NCBI GenBank assembly: GCA_003290165.1
Contig: QNQO01008319.1
Coordinates: 62,001 to 126,000 of the forward strand
Reading direction: 5' to 3'
Origin: Berberis thunbergii
Lineage: Eukaryota; Streptophyta; Magnoliopsida; Ranunculales; Berberidaceae
DNA length: 64,000 bases
Part shown: piece by piece, positions 12,214 through 28,764 of the stretch
How the letters are laid out: the number at the start of each line of letters is the position of its first letter
Numbering within the stretch: position 1 is the stretch's first letter
The notes under the pieces: generated by a model
The model's input: the letters and a program-made list of their open reading frames with translations, nothing else
Database searches by the model: none
What the model was told of the DNA's origin: nothing
Made by a program: the position numbers and the translations under genes

Positions 12214-13466
12214 ATGTGCGTCCCTTGATTTTGTCTTACAGCAGCTACTTTGCTTGTCTAGAAATGTTGTAGTGGCAGCAGCTGTGCTTGATTAGATGTC
12301 ACATATACAGTTTTCTTGTTGTTCTAGTTTTTGCCTTGGTCTCCTTTTGTTTCGTTAACCCTCCCCCCCCCCCCTATGTTTAGATGGCATTCCTTTGGGG
12401 GTTGGAATGGTTTGTATTTTGTGCAATACTTGGGATGTATAGATTGTACACTCCTGAATTCTTTCCGAGAGTTGTCATTGGTGCTAAATGATATGAAAGG
12501 CTATGTACCAACAGATGTGTTTGATGGTTTTAGATTCATTTGATTTTGTTGTTGTATTGAATGTAGTGGAATATAGGATTCCCGACTGTTATCCAATATT
12601 TGGCATTATAGATTCATATTGTTTTATGATCTGAGTTGGCATAGATGTGGTTATGTCGGGGAAAGTAAAAGATCTTGACTTATTGTACTCCCTAGTAATG
12701 AAAGAATCAATAAGAACTAGAATCTTGCTACTTCTTTTGTCTTGCTGCTGAAGATCGTCCATTGTTTGCCCTGCATCAAACAGTAATTAGAATCTAGCTA
12801 CTTCTTTTGCCTTGCTGATGAAGATCGTTAATACATTTCTCTTCTATTACAGAGAACAAATTTATTCACGTCTCTACTCACTCCACTTCAATTAACGCAA
12901 ACACTTCTCTTTGTTGATGCTAGTCGTTTGACCAAAGTATCCGGGATGTACGTGGGGGCGTCACAATTCCTTCAATAGTCACCTTTGTGCAGCTGAAGTC
13001 GTGAATATTTAAGCATTAGATTCATGCTTTGGCTTCTCAACCAAACATTGTTCGATGTTGGATGGTGTTCCCTCCTCTCCGCCTCCAGAAATTTCCCATG
13101 AGAACATTACACAAACTGAAAAGGAAGAAGAAAAGACACGGAAAAAACAAACAAACAAACAAACAAACGTCGAAGATGATTATGAACGGAAGACCCCTCC
13201 CCGCCTCTATTTCGTTTTCCTTTATGTTGATTTTGATTTTGTGAATGTTATGGAAACTCGGCATAAAAAAAAGGTAGCTGAAAATGGAAATGACTTAAAA
13301 GTAGAGCCTGAATAAAGAATGATACTAAACTTTGTCTATTGCAGCTCCCAGAGATTAGTCATTTTTATTTGAAGCCACAGAAAAACAGTGCAAGTAACGG
13401 ATTATCTGATTGCAAAGAGAGGTATTGATTTCATCTACTGGTAATCAAGCACTTGATAGAAGACAC
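12214..13466. other. 3' flanks between convergent VAMP and PANC
   Basis: Holds the likely 3' UTRs of both genes. Visible features are a C-homopolymer at about 12364-12375, a tandem duplication of about 71 bp (units near 12716-12786 and 12787-12830, both with 'gctacttcttttg' and 'gaagatcgt'), and a (caaa)n microsatellite near 13146-13168. No gene was recognised. Confidence 0.5.
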
Positions 13467-16711
<3,245 letters not shown>

Positions 16712-17145
16712 AATTGATTGGGATGGATTTCGTTGTTAGGGTTTGTCTCCTTTTCTTCTTCTTCTTCTTCTTCTTCTTCAGGTTTGGGTGTTGGGATGTA
16801 GATGGTGTGTGAAAGTGCAAGGACTAGGACTAAATTGAGAAATTACTGGGGCTTAACTACTAGTATACTGTCTGAAGACTGAGTGTGATCCCAGCCATAG
16901 AAAAAAAATGTAGCACACAAACAAAATTTTAGTATAATCAATATCACCGAAAAGGAAACAAAAATATGCATTGAATTAAACTTTGAACTTAGTAAAAATG
17001 AATGAATGCATTACCTCCACTTACAACACTGAAGAAGATGACTGCACATTCTCAATAGAATAAAAATTTAGAGTTGGTTTCTTTTCTCGAAACCTGTTGA
17101 AATAAATTAAGTTAGAATTGGCTTGGGGTGATGTAAATTAAGAAC
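16712..17145 (-). promoter_or_regulatory. Upstream region of PANC
   Basis: Contains the pyrimidine-rich leader (CTT repeat on the + strand, 16753-16779) and AT-rich sequence. No clear TATA element could be assigned. Confidence 0.35.
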
Positions 17146-17310
17146 ACAATAAAATCGGTGTGGTTTTGGGCTTCTTTGAGAGGAAATGTGGCTGTGGTTA
17201 AGTTACCTCATAATGGGTACTAAATCAACGGTCTTCCCTTGGACGCTCACGGTCATTCACATCTTCCTCTGTCTAGTTTTTGTCTCTGATGGTTTCTAGT
17301 ACCATTGAAA
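17146..17310 (-). pseudogene. Truncated duplicate of PANC exon 1
   Basis: The plus-strand text 'gtggttttgggcttctttga', 'aatgggtactaaatcaacgg' and 'tgtctctgatggtttctagt' aligns collinearly with PANC exon 1 (about 16545-16705), including the initiator region and the first ~55 codons. It carries an in-frame stop soon after the start (DKN then stop, where PANC has DKDKM) and indels. It lies about 450 bp upstream of PANC in the same orientation, consistent with an old local tandem duplication that was then lost. It encodes nothing functional. Confidence 0.8.
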
Positions 17311-18096
17311 CAAAACTAGTGCCCGAACATGTTTGTTTGTTTTTTTTGGTTTACATCTAAGAAAGTATTGTAATCTTACTTTGATAGGAATCAAAACAGA
17401 ATTTGATGTTTTGATTGGAGGTCAACCACCTTGATTGGGGATCGACCACTAATATTAACTTGGATAATCAATACTATTAGAAATCTTAAAGTATATAGAG
17501 AGGCTCTTGACTGATTTCCTACTCTTACTAATACACATAGGAAGAATCTAACTTCAAACAGATTTCCTATAGACTATTAAGAAACTAGTTGCACATATGC
17601 AATAAACTCGAAAAGGTATAGTTTCTTAACAAATTGATTAAATAGTAGACATAATTGGTGAATCAACAACAGAAGGTACGTACATTCAGAATTACGAATT
17701 GACGCTACAACGATCATCTGTAGAAAATTAATACATTTCCAATAAGTTAAGAGAAAAACAAGTTAACTAATATGCAAAAACATGAAATTGCAAAACCTGT
17801 TGGTCTGCACTTTTGCAGACGATGATGTATTATGGGGTTTCAATGGGGTGTTAAATCTGAAAATCGTTCGACCCGCAGAGATTTCTTCTTCTTCTTCGTT
17901 TTTGGGGCGTTGGGGCATGAAGAGATGAAGATGCAGCCGGTTCAAAGTGTGTGGCAGTGGGGGGTCATTAATAGTTGTATGTAGTCAAGGGACTATATAC
18001 AAATTATGAGATTGACTTGGCCTAAATTGCACTTACATCCTCCCCAAGAATCGAACCCAAACCAAATTATTTCTTCTCGGAGAAGGAGAGAAGAGA
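17311..18096. other. Intergenic between PANC fragment and MED22 exon 1
   Basis: AT-rich spacer with no recognised gene. A TATATACA element at about 17994-18001 lies some 95 bp before the MED22 ATG and could be its TATA box. Confidence 0.4.
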
Positions 18097-19194
18097 ATGA
18101 AAAAGGGTGGTGGAGTTGGCGTAGGTGTTGGAGGAGGAGGACCCACTGCAGCAGCAGCCCCTCAAAAGCAGAAGAATTTGTTGCAAAGAGTGGACAATGA
18201 TATCGCCAACATTGTTGACAATTTCAGCCACTTGGTCAATGTTGCCAGGGTAATCTTATCAGTGTTAGAATTTGTATAGCAAATAACCAACGATAAAGTG
18301 ACAAGATGTGTCATTTGTACTTGAAAATAAAAGATGTCTCTTTTGATTTAAGAAAGGATGTGTCTATCAACACACCATTTTATTCTCTATATATTGAAGA
18401 GAAAAACAAGTTTTTCAAACACATTAATTTTCTAGAGTTATTCATTTTTCTTCATTTCTGAAAGAGAATGCATTCGTTAAATTTGCCAGAGCAAATACCT
18501 TTGTGCTACGGTGTTGGTATTAGATAGTTGAATTCTGGTAGTTAAATGTCTAAAGAACTACAACACCGAATGTAGGTGAATTCTGTCTATAGGACATAGT
18601 GTATTCACTAGCCTATATCTACAAATCAAAACGTACTAACTTCGTCAATTCAAGATAATGATTTCGTAAGCCTCTATCTGCAATACAAGTTAGTAAATTT
18701 ATTTCTTTTATTTGATTTTATTGTAATTAATTTATAATACAAAAATATTTGTATTGTTACATTACTTATTTCAAACAAATTTATACATTAAGCTCATTCT
18801 TCTCCAACAACCCTTTCTTCTCTATTTCCCCATTTCAGTTTTATTGTTTTGGTGCATAATCCAAGTTATGTGCTTTAGTATTACTATTGTGTGAGATTTC
18901 TTGTTCTGGTTTTTGGCTAAGGATTGAAATAACTTATTATTAGCTCACTGATCCAACACTCTTGTAGATTGATTACTACAGTAGTGTGTCACTGGATCTA
19001 AACAAGGCCATACACTTGTTTGAGTCAATAAAATGAAATATTCTCATTTTTATAAACCCAAATGACAATGCAATATGTGGTCGTGGTTGACAATTTTCAT
19101 GCTTGATTTGCAATAAGAGGTAGGTTTGTTTGCTGCTTTCTAAATCTAAAGATAAACACTATTACTAGTCTTTGTCCATATGGTTTGAGGGAAT

Positions 19195-21107
19195 TGTTGC
19201 GGATTTAATTAACCTAAATAAATAGGTTAATTCAACTCACTTGTAATAATCGCAAGTATACGGTGCCTAACTGGTAGATAACGGCAAGTACGGATCGATC
19301 CCACGAGGAAGGTGGATTAAATTGAATTTTAGAATTTAATTAAACTAATTTAGAGAAAATGAGGCTACAGTGTTTTTAAAACTAAACTAAAAATAAATTA
19401 AAAATAAGAAAAATAAAATAAAAGATAGATGAGATGAGTTTTGTGGGTTTGGACTCACCAATGAGTTAGCAAAAACATTTAAATCTAAATTACTGAAGTT
19501 TAAACGAGAAGCGTTAGGGATAAGAATCCCTTGCTTACACCGAATATGTGATCGTTAAAATCAAATTCAACTTATATCATGTTTCTATATAACATTAACA
19601 AATTATTTCAAGCAAATACACTCTTACCAAGTATTAAGTGTCTTTTTAGGACACACTTAATCAAAGTTTAAGCTTAATATTTTTAGCACATGCTTTGAAT
19701 ATTGATAAAGGGTAATTCTAACTACCAAACATATCAAATTTAATTTCTCGAACATGCAAGGTGAAAACAATTTATCAAAATTCAGAAATAAATTGTAATT
19801 AACAATTAAACACACAATTCAGTAAAATAAATCAAAATGAATTATGCAACCCATTTAGTTTGTCACAAACTAGATGTGGTGGTACTCAACAGATCAGCAG
19901 GTGGTCAGAACACGAATCCCGAGAAAAATGTTTCCAAAATGCTTTGTGGTGGTACAGAGCAGAACCAGGGGTGTGAATAGCCAAAAACGGATTTGACTCG
20001 GTCTCCCGCCCTCGCTACAGTGCGCTACAGTAACGCTCCTCACTCCGCCTTCTTCTCCAGCGAGCAGCACCGCTCTCGGTGGTGATTTCTGCTCCTCGCG
20101 AGCTTCCTCAGTCTTCAAACCGTCTCCAGAACCTAAAAAAGAAAGAGAGAGAGAGGTTGAGGAAATGGTGAGATAACAAGAAAAACAGAGAAGGACGAGG
20201 AACAGGGACTCTCTGTTTCTGCTTGCGAGCTCTGTCTCGCGAGGTGGTGGCGGTGGTGCTCGTCTGGTGTGACGGTGGTCGTGAGAGAGGGAGGCAGGAA
20301 GGAGCTGGAAACGAAGAGAGGCCGAGAGAAAGGAGGAGCAGGGTCTGTGGCGAGGCGAAACAGAGTCACAATGAGGCTTTGTTTCGCGGTAGTTGTAGTG
20401 GCTCGAGGATGTGTTCTGTCGCGAAACAGGTCGATGGCGGATGGAGGTTGATGGATGATGGACAAGAATAGGGACAGGGACGGTGATGGAGGTGGCTCTG
20501 ACGCGAAACAGGGTTGTCACACCCCTGTTTTGTGGTGGCGGTTGTGCTGTCCGGAGGTGGTGGTGGTGCTCGAGTGATGGTGGTTGATGGATGATGGAGG
20601 TGTTTGCTGAGTGATCTGGACAGAGAATGAGTGAGTGATGGATAGGTGGTGATGGTCACCTTGTGAGAAAGAGATTTTGATTTTTTTCTAATTTCTTCTT
20701 TTCCCTTCTCTTCCTCCCCTCTTTCTCACCCTATTCTTTTGTATTTATAGAAAATGATCAAGATGAATAGGGATGAGATGAAGGGATGATTCATCAATGT
20801 ATAATTTGGAGAATATTCTTTGGGTAGGATTGGGCTTGGCATTGGGTTTGGGTTTAGGTTATGAATTAGATTTTTGGATTTAGGTTATGAATTAGGTTTT
20901 GGTTTAGGTTTGTGACCATATGCTTTATACCACCGTTAGAATCGACTAATTGTCGTTCCTTAACTTATCGCCTTAATATGATTTCATCGTTTACGCTCAA
21001 ATTCCTACAAAGACATGAAAACGAAATAATTACTATAAAATATAATAATCGAAACACTAACATGTATAAATTAAGGGATATGTTATGTAATAATTATGTG
21101 AATATCA
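19195..21107 (-). repeat. 3' LTR of the Tat/Athila-type element
   Basis: 1913 bp, 3' LTR in the element's orientation. A TATAAATAC box reads on the minus strand at about 20742-20749. A GC-rich block follows downstream (20000-20660), with a frame that is interrupted in this copy. Confidence 0.92.
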
Positions 21108-23134
21108 AATACCCCTAAACCTATATTTTGCTAGTCCTCGAACAAAACAATAAAAGAAAATCCTAACTCACTTTCGCAGATATCATCGGTTGCACTTACC
21201 TTAAACGCGCAACAAGGCTTTAAACCCCTAGATTACCTCTAGTGGACGAGTTATAGTCTCGTGAGGGTTTCCAGAAATGTTACCCACAAACATTACTGAC
21301 TCAATCAAAACTTGGTCAAACAGTGTTCATTTTAAAACTTCAAGAAATGCAAGAAACCAACAGTGTCATTTTAGTGTATCAACAAATTTTCAAATAATTT
21401 AATATTATCCACAAGTTAGAGAAAAATTCACAATCATCCTCAACTCAATGTGTGTGTGTGGATAACACTATCAACATAACTTTTCATTTCAGAGTAAAAC
21501 AATGACTAAATCTCCTGTTGAAAGTTTGTTTTGACTTCAAACCTCTCATGTCACTCACAATAAAGCACTCAGAGATTTGGTATTTCACTCAGTTTATATG
21601 TGAGGAAAAGAGTAAATAATGGAAAACAATCATCTCACATATAATAATATGAAGAACGGACTTTTCAAGAATGGAATGAACATGATCTCATGGACAAGAA
21701 TATCAATTAATTTTGGGAATGTTGAATCAAACACCATAGGTCTTGGTTATTAAATCTCCACATCTACGGAACTAACCTTTACCTAATATCAACTAGGACT
21801 TTGTTGGGTTGTAACAGGGCTTGGGTAATGGTTAATAAGAAATGTCAAAGGATTCTAACAAAAATTTCTAGGAATGTATACACCCATTATACGAACAATT
21901 AGGGCTGTCAAGAATAAACCAATGTTGCGCACCATTAATTTTTTCTTCATTTTCACATCTTTATCCTCATTGAAAAATCTTTTTTATTTTATTTTTTTAT
22001 AACTATTTTTCTTTTCTTCAACCTTTTTTTTTTTTTTTTTTATCAATAGAGGATTTATAAAATATCTCATATTTTGCTTTTTGATGCCCCTTTTACACCA
22101 AGTATATCCATCCATACACATTCCCAAAAACGTTAGGTAAAGGTTAATGGGTTAACAAATAACAGTTATTCTAAGGCTCAAAAGGCTACAAAAAGGTTAA
22201 TGTTATAGGTAAGTTAAAAGGCTAGTTAATGGTCTAAAGAAAAAATGCCTAGATCATTTCCTAAGTTCGGGTCAGTATTATGATATCTTAATTGAATAAG
22301 CCAAGAAGTTCTAGTGTAATAATTCCATTTTGATGTCATTCCCAAAGCAATCGATCAGAAAAATGAGAAGAATGAGATCATCAACGAGATAATACAGACT
22401 CAAGAAAAATCAAAGCTTATGTGTAACCCTCAGAAAAATAGAATGGTTCAAAACTTTCAGGGTTAAGTCTCCACTATTATTCTAAGATTTTCTAGTGCAT
22501 ATTTCACTCATCAACTTCAAGTTATGCTAATATGGCTCATGGTGCAAAGATAATCGAGTTGAAAAATCTTATGAACTAGATCTAACTTAAGGATCTTAAT
22601 AAACTTTCAGTCTTTATCAATATACCAATATGTCAAGTTGCTTTGCATTTTCTTGAGCATAAAACATTTAAAATCCATTTTCAAAAGACCAAGTTGTCTT
22701 GACATAAAAGCTTTTTTTTTTTTTTTTAATAAGAAAAGAAAACACTACGAAAAAATGAAAAATTCACCGACTCATGAACCTACCCCCAAGCCTAATCCAA
22801 ACATTGTCCTCAATGTTTAACAAAATAATTCTGACAAATGAATGAAGTACATGAGAGGAGGTTAGAACAGTATTACCGCGGTGAAGATTTTACCAATTTC
22901 CAAGAAGTCGTCCATCAATGAGGCTCACCAACATAAAAATCATGGATTTTTCATTAGAAATCGATAAACTGTAGATTCGACACAAAAAATAAAACTAAAA
23001 AAGGCAAGTTGTAAGTCAAAACTGTTACGGAGCTAACGAGTAAGAGTGAAACACAACTAAATAGGGTACTCGAAAATCAATTCAGACTAACAGCAGAGAC
23101 ACACAACTAAAGCTAGGCTGCCTCCTAGGAGCGC

Positions 23135-24517
23135 TTAGTTTTCCGTCATCAGCCCGACAAATATTCTTCCTAAAAAATGGTGTATCAAAAAGTGGAGAGG
23201 AAAAACATGACAAACACTTAGTCTATGGTCGTATATCAACAACCTGAACAATTGAGGATCAGTCCACCCAAATATAACAATCACATGGGGCACCAAATAC
23301 ACTAGGACATTCCAAAAGTGACCAGTAGTCATACACAACAAATGATCATTGCGTGCTCCAAAAAGGGAACATCCTATGTCTGGTTCCAAATCAGAAGATT
23401 GAATAATTTTCACAACAGGATGGTGAAAACTGAAATCCTCACTACAACACAAGGGATCAGTGAAAGTAGCCTTAGTAAATGGGAATGTGATGCAAGTAGA
23501 TGAGACGATGGATATGTCAGGTGGTACAGGCTCATCACATGAATCATATAGAGATATTGGTCTAGACAACTCATCACTTGAAAATGCATACTTGAGGGTG
23601 TCAGGTAATTGTTTAAGGTCAAGCTCAGGAGGCTCAACTGATGGGACTAGTTTTGACTCACTGAGTGGAAGAGGCTTCACTTTAGACTTCCATTTATAAC
23701 TAGGATCCACAATGGGGACTGAGTCAAGCAAATCATTGACTTCCCTAATGGAATCATCAACATAAAAGTCTAAACTAAATTGAGTCAAACAAGCCTCTAA
23801 ACAGTCAAGGGGAGACTCTCAAGAATGTTCACAGTTTGATTTGATGCATGAGTCACTAGGGAGGCATGAGTCAACATGGGAAGGAGATGTCTATAGTGTC
23901 CCAGAATCTACAGGTTCATCAATAAATGAGGCTTTATCAGCATTCGTATGAGAGGAGGATGCAACCCGTGTAAAATTGGGTGAGGATATAATAACACTCA
24001 TGTCAGGCATTCCTACCTGATTGCCAACCAATTTTCAACTCCTAAGGGTAGTAGTAGATTGGACATCTTCACTGTCTGGCTCAGATGTGCCACTAATTTC
24101 AAATTGACCATTTGGGTTGGAAATAGGTTGGCTAGGGAATTTTTCTGACTCTATCTCAGGAAGTGACTCGGCTATCTGACATACAATCATCTCAAGTTTT
24201 CGGATAGTTTGGGAGTTTTGTTGATAAATAGTTGTCAATTCTGTGATATCCTGATAATTTTGCACAAGTACTTCTCCTGTTTGCTCTATAAAAATGTTCA
24301 TGATATCCTCTAACTCATTATCAGGAATTAAAGTTGGAGGAGTCTAAGGAGTGTCTAGAGGGCCTTCATGGTACTGACCATGAGCCCATGAGAAGCCAGG
24401 ATGATAGGCTAAACCTGGGTTGTAATAATCTAAATATGGATCATAATCAGGTCGTCGCATGTCATAAAATGAATTGACTTGCTTGAAAAAATAGGCTGGA
24501 TAATCCCTTGTGTTCAT
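23135..24517 (-). pseudogene. Gag-tail and Pol-linker remnants of the Tat/Athila-type element
   Basis: One frame starts at ATG 24517 (MNTRDYPAYFFKQ, then YYNPGLAYHPGFSW). It meets an in-frame TAG at 24344-24346 and continues in the same frame to 24035 with a coiled-coil-like IRKLEMIVCQIAESLPE segment, typical of the C-terminal Gag region. A second frame (23788-23135) contains PPELDLKQLPDTLKYAFSSD, the conserved linker upstream of Pol in this lineage. The enzymatic domains that should follow are missing. Not functional as a polyprotein. Confidence 0.7.
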
Positions 24518-25850
24518 TTTTTTTTGTTTTTTTTTTTGAAAGCACTAACTCTAAAAATATACACAGACTCACATGCAATCAACAACCAATAAATGCACAA
24601 GAAACATGCCTCCCTAAGCAATCAACGTTTTTGAGATCAATTATCTTTTTATATTTGGGGGACAATTATTTCTTATGTAATCTTTATGACACAACAATGG
24701 GTGCTACAAGTTGATCCTAAGAGTGTACACTTTACACCGCAAAGTTCAAAATCAGTAGGCTAGTGTTTTGTTTCAAAGAAACCGGATTATCGCACAAGAG
24801 AAGGAGGTCACAATGGTCCAATTAAGTACTTCCTTGTGCTACCGCTCTGTAAGCCAATAGATGTGAGAACGATGTGATGTTAAATGCACACTTGAGGCTA
24901 GAGCTTCGTAGCTTACTTATGACTCAGCGTACTGAGTAAATTACCCTTGTGGCAGTGGCCTTTCGGAGTTCATTGAATGATTAAACCCATCGTCACTTTT
25001 GGCTTGGGTCAACACAAAAATTATTGGATTCACCTTGGTCTTGGTTGTCCTATGAACACCGTACCTAAAAGATGGCTCTATCTAACTTGCTAATTGATTT
25101 TAATTATGTTTGTCTATTGGTTGCACACAGCTGGAGTGATGAGGTGGGGATATCAAGTCCCACCAGTTTCTATTTAGAAGCTGGGTCTGCTTATTATGAA
25201 TTACTAAAGTTTAGCATCCACAATTACAGAAATTAAACAACCAATCACACAATTTCAAACAATTACACAAAGCACCCGGGTCGGTAATACATTGTGTGTG
25301 ATAGAAATACTTACAGTGTGCGTATTCCAATCTGCACAAAAAGTTAGCACAATTCAAAAAAATGTCTGACTTCTTTTTATCCGTTTCACTCAACACACAA
25401 GCACATGCAAATAAATTTACTAGTCTTGGTCTTAGAAGTTGGATTTCTAAATCATAAAAAAAAATTATTGGGTAACCATTAAAATTGTTTCCCTATAATT
25501 TTTGTGACTTAGAAAATTTTGGGGTTTTTTTTTGTGATTAAACAAAATGAAAAATAGTAAAGTTCTCAAAATTATTACACCACACACTCGTAAAACGAGG
25601 TGAAAATAAAATTAAAACTCTCCTCACAAAATAAAAATTTGCTTGATGTTTTGCAGGATCGTCCAATTTTCTCGAGAAGAGTGTAATCTGCAAAATCAAA
25701 CACAAAATGAGTGTAAAAAGAAAAAGAAAAAAAAATTTGTTTTTTTTTAAAATTTTTAATTTGTTTTGAATTTTTTTGATTATTATTATTATTATTATTA
25801 TTTTTAATAATTAGTGTAAATAAATCTTAAATTCAATTACACTGCAACCT

Positions 25851-25868
25851 TCCTCGGCAACGGCGCCA
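25851..25868 (-). other. Primer-binding site complementary to tRNA-Asp
   Basis: On the minus strand the sequence reads TGGCGCCGTTGCCGAGGA, 6 bases inside the end of the right LTR. Up to one base this is the tRNA-Asp complement used by Tat/Athila-lineage elements. Confidence 0.85.
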
Positions 25869-25874
25869 AAAACT

Positions 25875-27786
25875 TGTTGTGGATTTAACTAACCTAAATA
25901 AATAGGTTAATTCAACCCACTTGTAATAACTGCAAGTGCACGGTGCCTAACTGGTAGATAACGGCAAGTACGGGTCGATCCCACGAGGAAGGTGGATTAA
26001 ATTGAATTTTAGAATTTAATTAAACTAATTTAGAGAAAATGGGGTTACAGTGTTTTTAAAACTAAACTAAAATAAATTAAAAATAAGAAAAATAAAGTAA
26101 AAGATAGATGAAATGAGTTTTGTGGGCTTGGACTCACCAATGAGTTAGCAAAAACATTTAAATCTAAATTACTAAAAGTTTAAATGAGAAGCGTTAGAGA
26201 TGAAAATCCCTTGCTTACACCGAATATGTGATCGTTAAAATCCAATTCAACTTATATCATGTTTCTATCAAACATTAACAAATTATTTCAAGCAAATACG
26301 CTCTTACAAAGTATTAAGTGTCTTTTAGGGCACACTTAATCAAAGTTTAAGCTTAATAGTTTTAGCACATGCTTTGAATATTGATAAAAGGTAATTCTAA
26401 CTACCAAACATATCAAATTTAATTTCTCGAACATGCAAGGTGAAAGCAATTTATCAAAATTCAGAAATAAATTGTAATTAACAATTAAACACACAATTCA
26501 GTAAAATAAATCAAATTGAATTATGCAACCCATTTAGTTTGTCACAAACTAGATGTGGTGGTACTCAGCAGATCAGCAGGTGGTCAGAACACGAATCCCG
26601 AGAAAAATGTTCCCAAAATGCTCTGTGGTGGTATAGAGCAGAACCAGGGGTGTGAATAGCCAAAAACGGATTTGACTCGGTCTCCCGCCCTCGCTACAGT
26701 AACGCTCCTCGCTCCGCCTTCTTCTCCAGCGAGCAGCACCGCTCGCGGTGGTGATTTCTTCTCCTCGCGAGCTTCCTCAGTCTTCAAACCGTCTCCAGAA
26801 CCTGAAAAAGATAGAGAGAGGTTGAGGAAACAGTGAGATAACAACAAGAAAAATAGAGAAGGACGAGGAACAGGGACTCCCTGTTTCTGCTTGCGAGCTC
26901 TGTCTCGCGAGGTGGTGGCGGTGGTGCTCGTCTGGTGTGACGGTGGTCGTGAGAGAGGGAGGTAGGAAGGAGCTCGAGGTGAAGAGAGGCTGAGAGAAAG
27001 GAGGAGCAGGGTCTGTGGCGAGGCAAAACAGAGTCGCGGTGAGGCTCTATTTCGCGGTAGTTGTGGTGGCTCGAGGATGTGTTCTGTCGCGAAACAGGTC
27101 GATGGCGGATGGAGGTTGATGGATGATGGATAGGAATAGGGACAGGGACGGTGATGGAGGTGGCTCTGACACGAAACAGGGTTGTCACACCCCTGTTTCG
27201 TGGTGGTGGCGGTTGTGCTGTCCGGAGGTGGTGGTGGTGCTCGAGTGATGGTGGTTGATGGATGATGGAGGTGTTTGCTGAGTGATCTGGACAGAGAATG
27301 AGTGAGTGATGGATAGGTGGTGATGGTCACCTTGTGAGAAAGAGGTTTTGATTTTTTTTTCTAATTTCTTCTTTTCCCTTATCTTCCTCCCCTCTTTCTC
27401 ACCCTATTCTCTTGTATTTATAGAAAATGATCAAGATGAATAGAGATGAGATGAGGGGATGATTCATCAATGTATAATTTGGAGAATATTGTTTGGGTAG
27501 GATTGTGCTTGGCATTGGGTTTGGGTTTGGGTTTAGGTTATGGATTATGTTTTTGGGTTTAGGTTATGAATTAGGTTTTGGGTTTAGGTTTGTGACCATC
27601 TGCTTATACCACCGTTAGAATCGACTAATTGTCGTTCCTTAACTTGTCGCCTTAATATGATTTCATTGTTTACGCTCAAATTCCTACAAAGACATGAAAA
27701 CGAAATAATTACTATAAAATATAATAATCGAAACACTAACATGTATAAATTAAGGGATATATTATGTAATAATTATGTGAATATCA
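25875..27786 (-). repeat. 5' LTR of the Tat/Athila-type element
   Basis: 1912 bp, 5' LTR in the element's orientation. The TATA box TATAAATA on the minus strand at about 27415-27422 implies that transcription starts there, so the GC-rich block 26600-27330 is in the transcribed R/U5 leader. Confidence 0.92.
26584..27330 (-). other. 248-codon open frame in the LTR leader (Pro/Ser/Thr-rich)
   Basis: Begins MTITTYPSLTHSLSR about 85 bp downstream of the LTR TATA box and runs through the GC-rich part of the LTR. Composition is low-complexity (Ser, Pro, Thr, Arg), with no domain I recognise. The left LTR has the same start, but the frame breaks after about 97 codons. It may be only a by-product of GC-rich sequence. 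Confidence 0.3.
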
Positions 27787-28764
27787 GGAATCAAAAAATT
27801 ATTCCGTTTGAATAAACCCAGAGGACAATGGTGCTGGTGCTTGCCAATTTTCATCTTTGGCTAAATAAACGGAGATTCTAAATGGCAAGGAAACGAACGA
27901 GGTAACGGGCGAGGGAGGGAAAAAGGTTTGTTCACTTTGTCATGAGTTATTTCAGTTAGCTTTGTAATGCTATTGTTTTTGTAATGAAATCTTTGACTTT
28001 GAGGTCTCTTTAAAAACATATCATTTTATGCCCATCATTTAGAAAAAGAATTTCATCACGGTTTCAAATGATGAGAAAAGTTCAGGATATTAAACATCGT
28101 TTCTCGATAAACGTATTTAGGTCAATGGCATTGATAAACGGTCTGTGTGAGTGTTTAAGGACACCATCCGAAGCGGGTGTCTTGGGCTGGCTTATGTGCG
28201 CCCAAGGTGGGCCTTCACTCGATTCATGATATTAATAGAGAAATCCCTCATGCTAAAATTTTAACACATTTTTATATGAATTTATAATATTCCTTAAAAT
28301 TTCAGCTCAAATGGATTAGTAAACAATAATTTTTATTGCTATGGTCATTTTAAATAAATGAAACTTAGGGGATCCTAATTGGCAGTCAAACTAAAAAATG
28401 GTCATTTTAGTCCAATATCTAAATTAAAAATTATCTATAGTACTGCATGTGGCTCATGATCTCACACCTGCTATGCCCTTTCCAAGCGCAGAATGTGCAG
28501 TCCCTTGAGAAGATAATTTAACCTATTAGACTTGAAGAAACTGTGGCCTCACAGTGGTCATGTGTTGAGAACCAAAATCAAACTGTATGAATACACTCCC
28601 CCAACTTTCTTTCATCCATAGAATGACATATCTTACAATGTCAACCCAACTTAACTATGTCTCCATATCATCCTCAACAATCTTCGGTGACCACAACTGA
28701 AGTACGTACCTTTCGTTGCCATTCTAATATTGAGCTAAGACACATTTGGAAAAATTGGGGTTAA
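27787..28764. other. Spacer between the two LTR elements
   Basis: After the GGAAT target duplication comes MED22-gap sequence. A half-copy of the GAGGGA-type hairpin family is near 27865-27925 ('gattctaaatggcaaggaaa' then 'gggcgagggaggg'). Nothing else was recognised. Confidence 0.4.

Larger units (their letters stand above)
19195..27786 (-). mobile_element. Non-autonomous Tat/Athila-type (Ty3/gypsy) LTR retrotransposon, 8.6 kb
   Basis: Two LTRs (19195-21107 and 25875-27786) start TGTTG and end ATATCA on the plus strand and are flanked by a perfect 5-bp target duplication GGAAT (19190-19194 and 27787-27791). The element is transcribed leftwards: the primer site abuts the right LTR at 25851-25868, and the polypurine tract (complement of tacccctaaacct) abuts the left LTR at about 21108-21121. 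Inside are only Gag-tail and Pol-linker remnants (23135-24517). No reverse transcriptase, RNase H or integrase was found, so it depends on other elements. The LTRs differ by scattered substitutions and short indels, so it is not brand new. It lies in the MED22 exon 1-exon 2 gap. Confidence 0.93.

Noticed and set aside
19894..20520. 208-codon minus-strand frame in the 3' LTR
   Set aside because: The counterpart in the other LTR runs in a different frame, and the composition is low-complexity; not treated as a gene.
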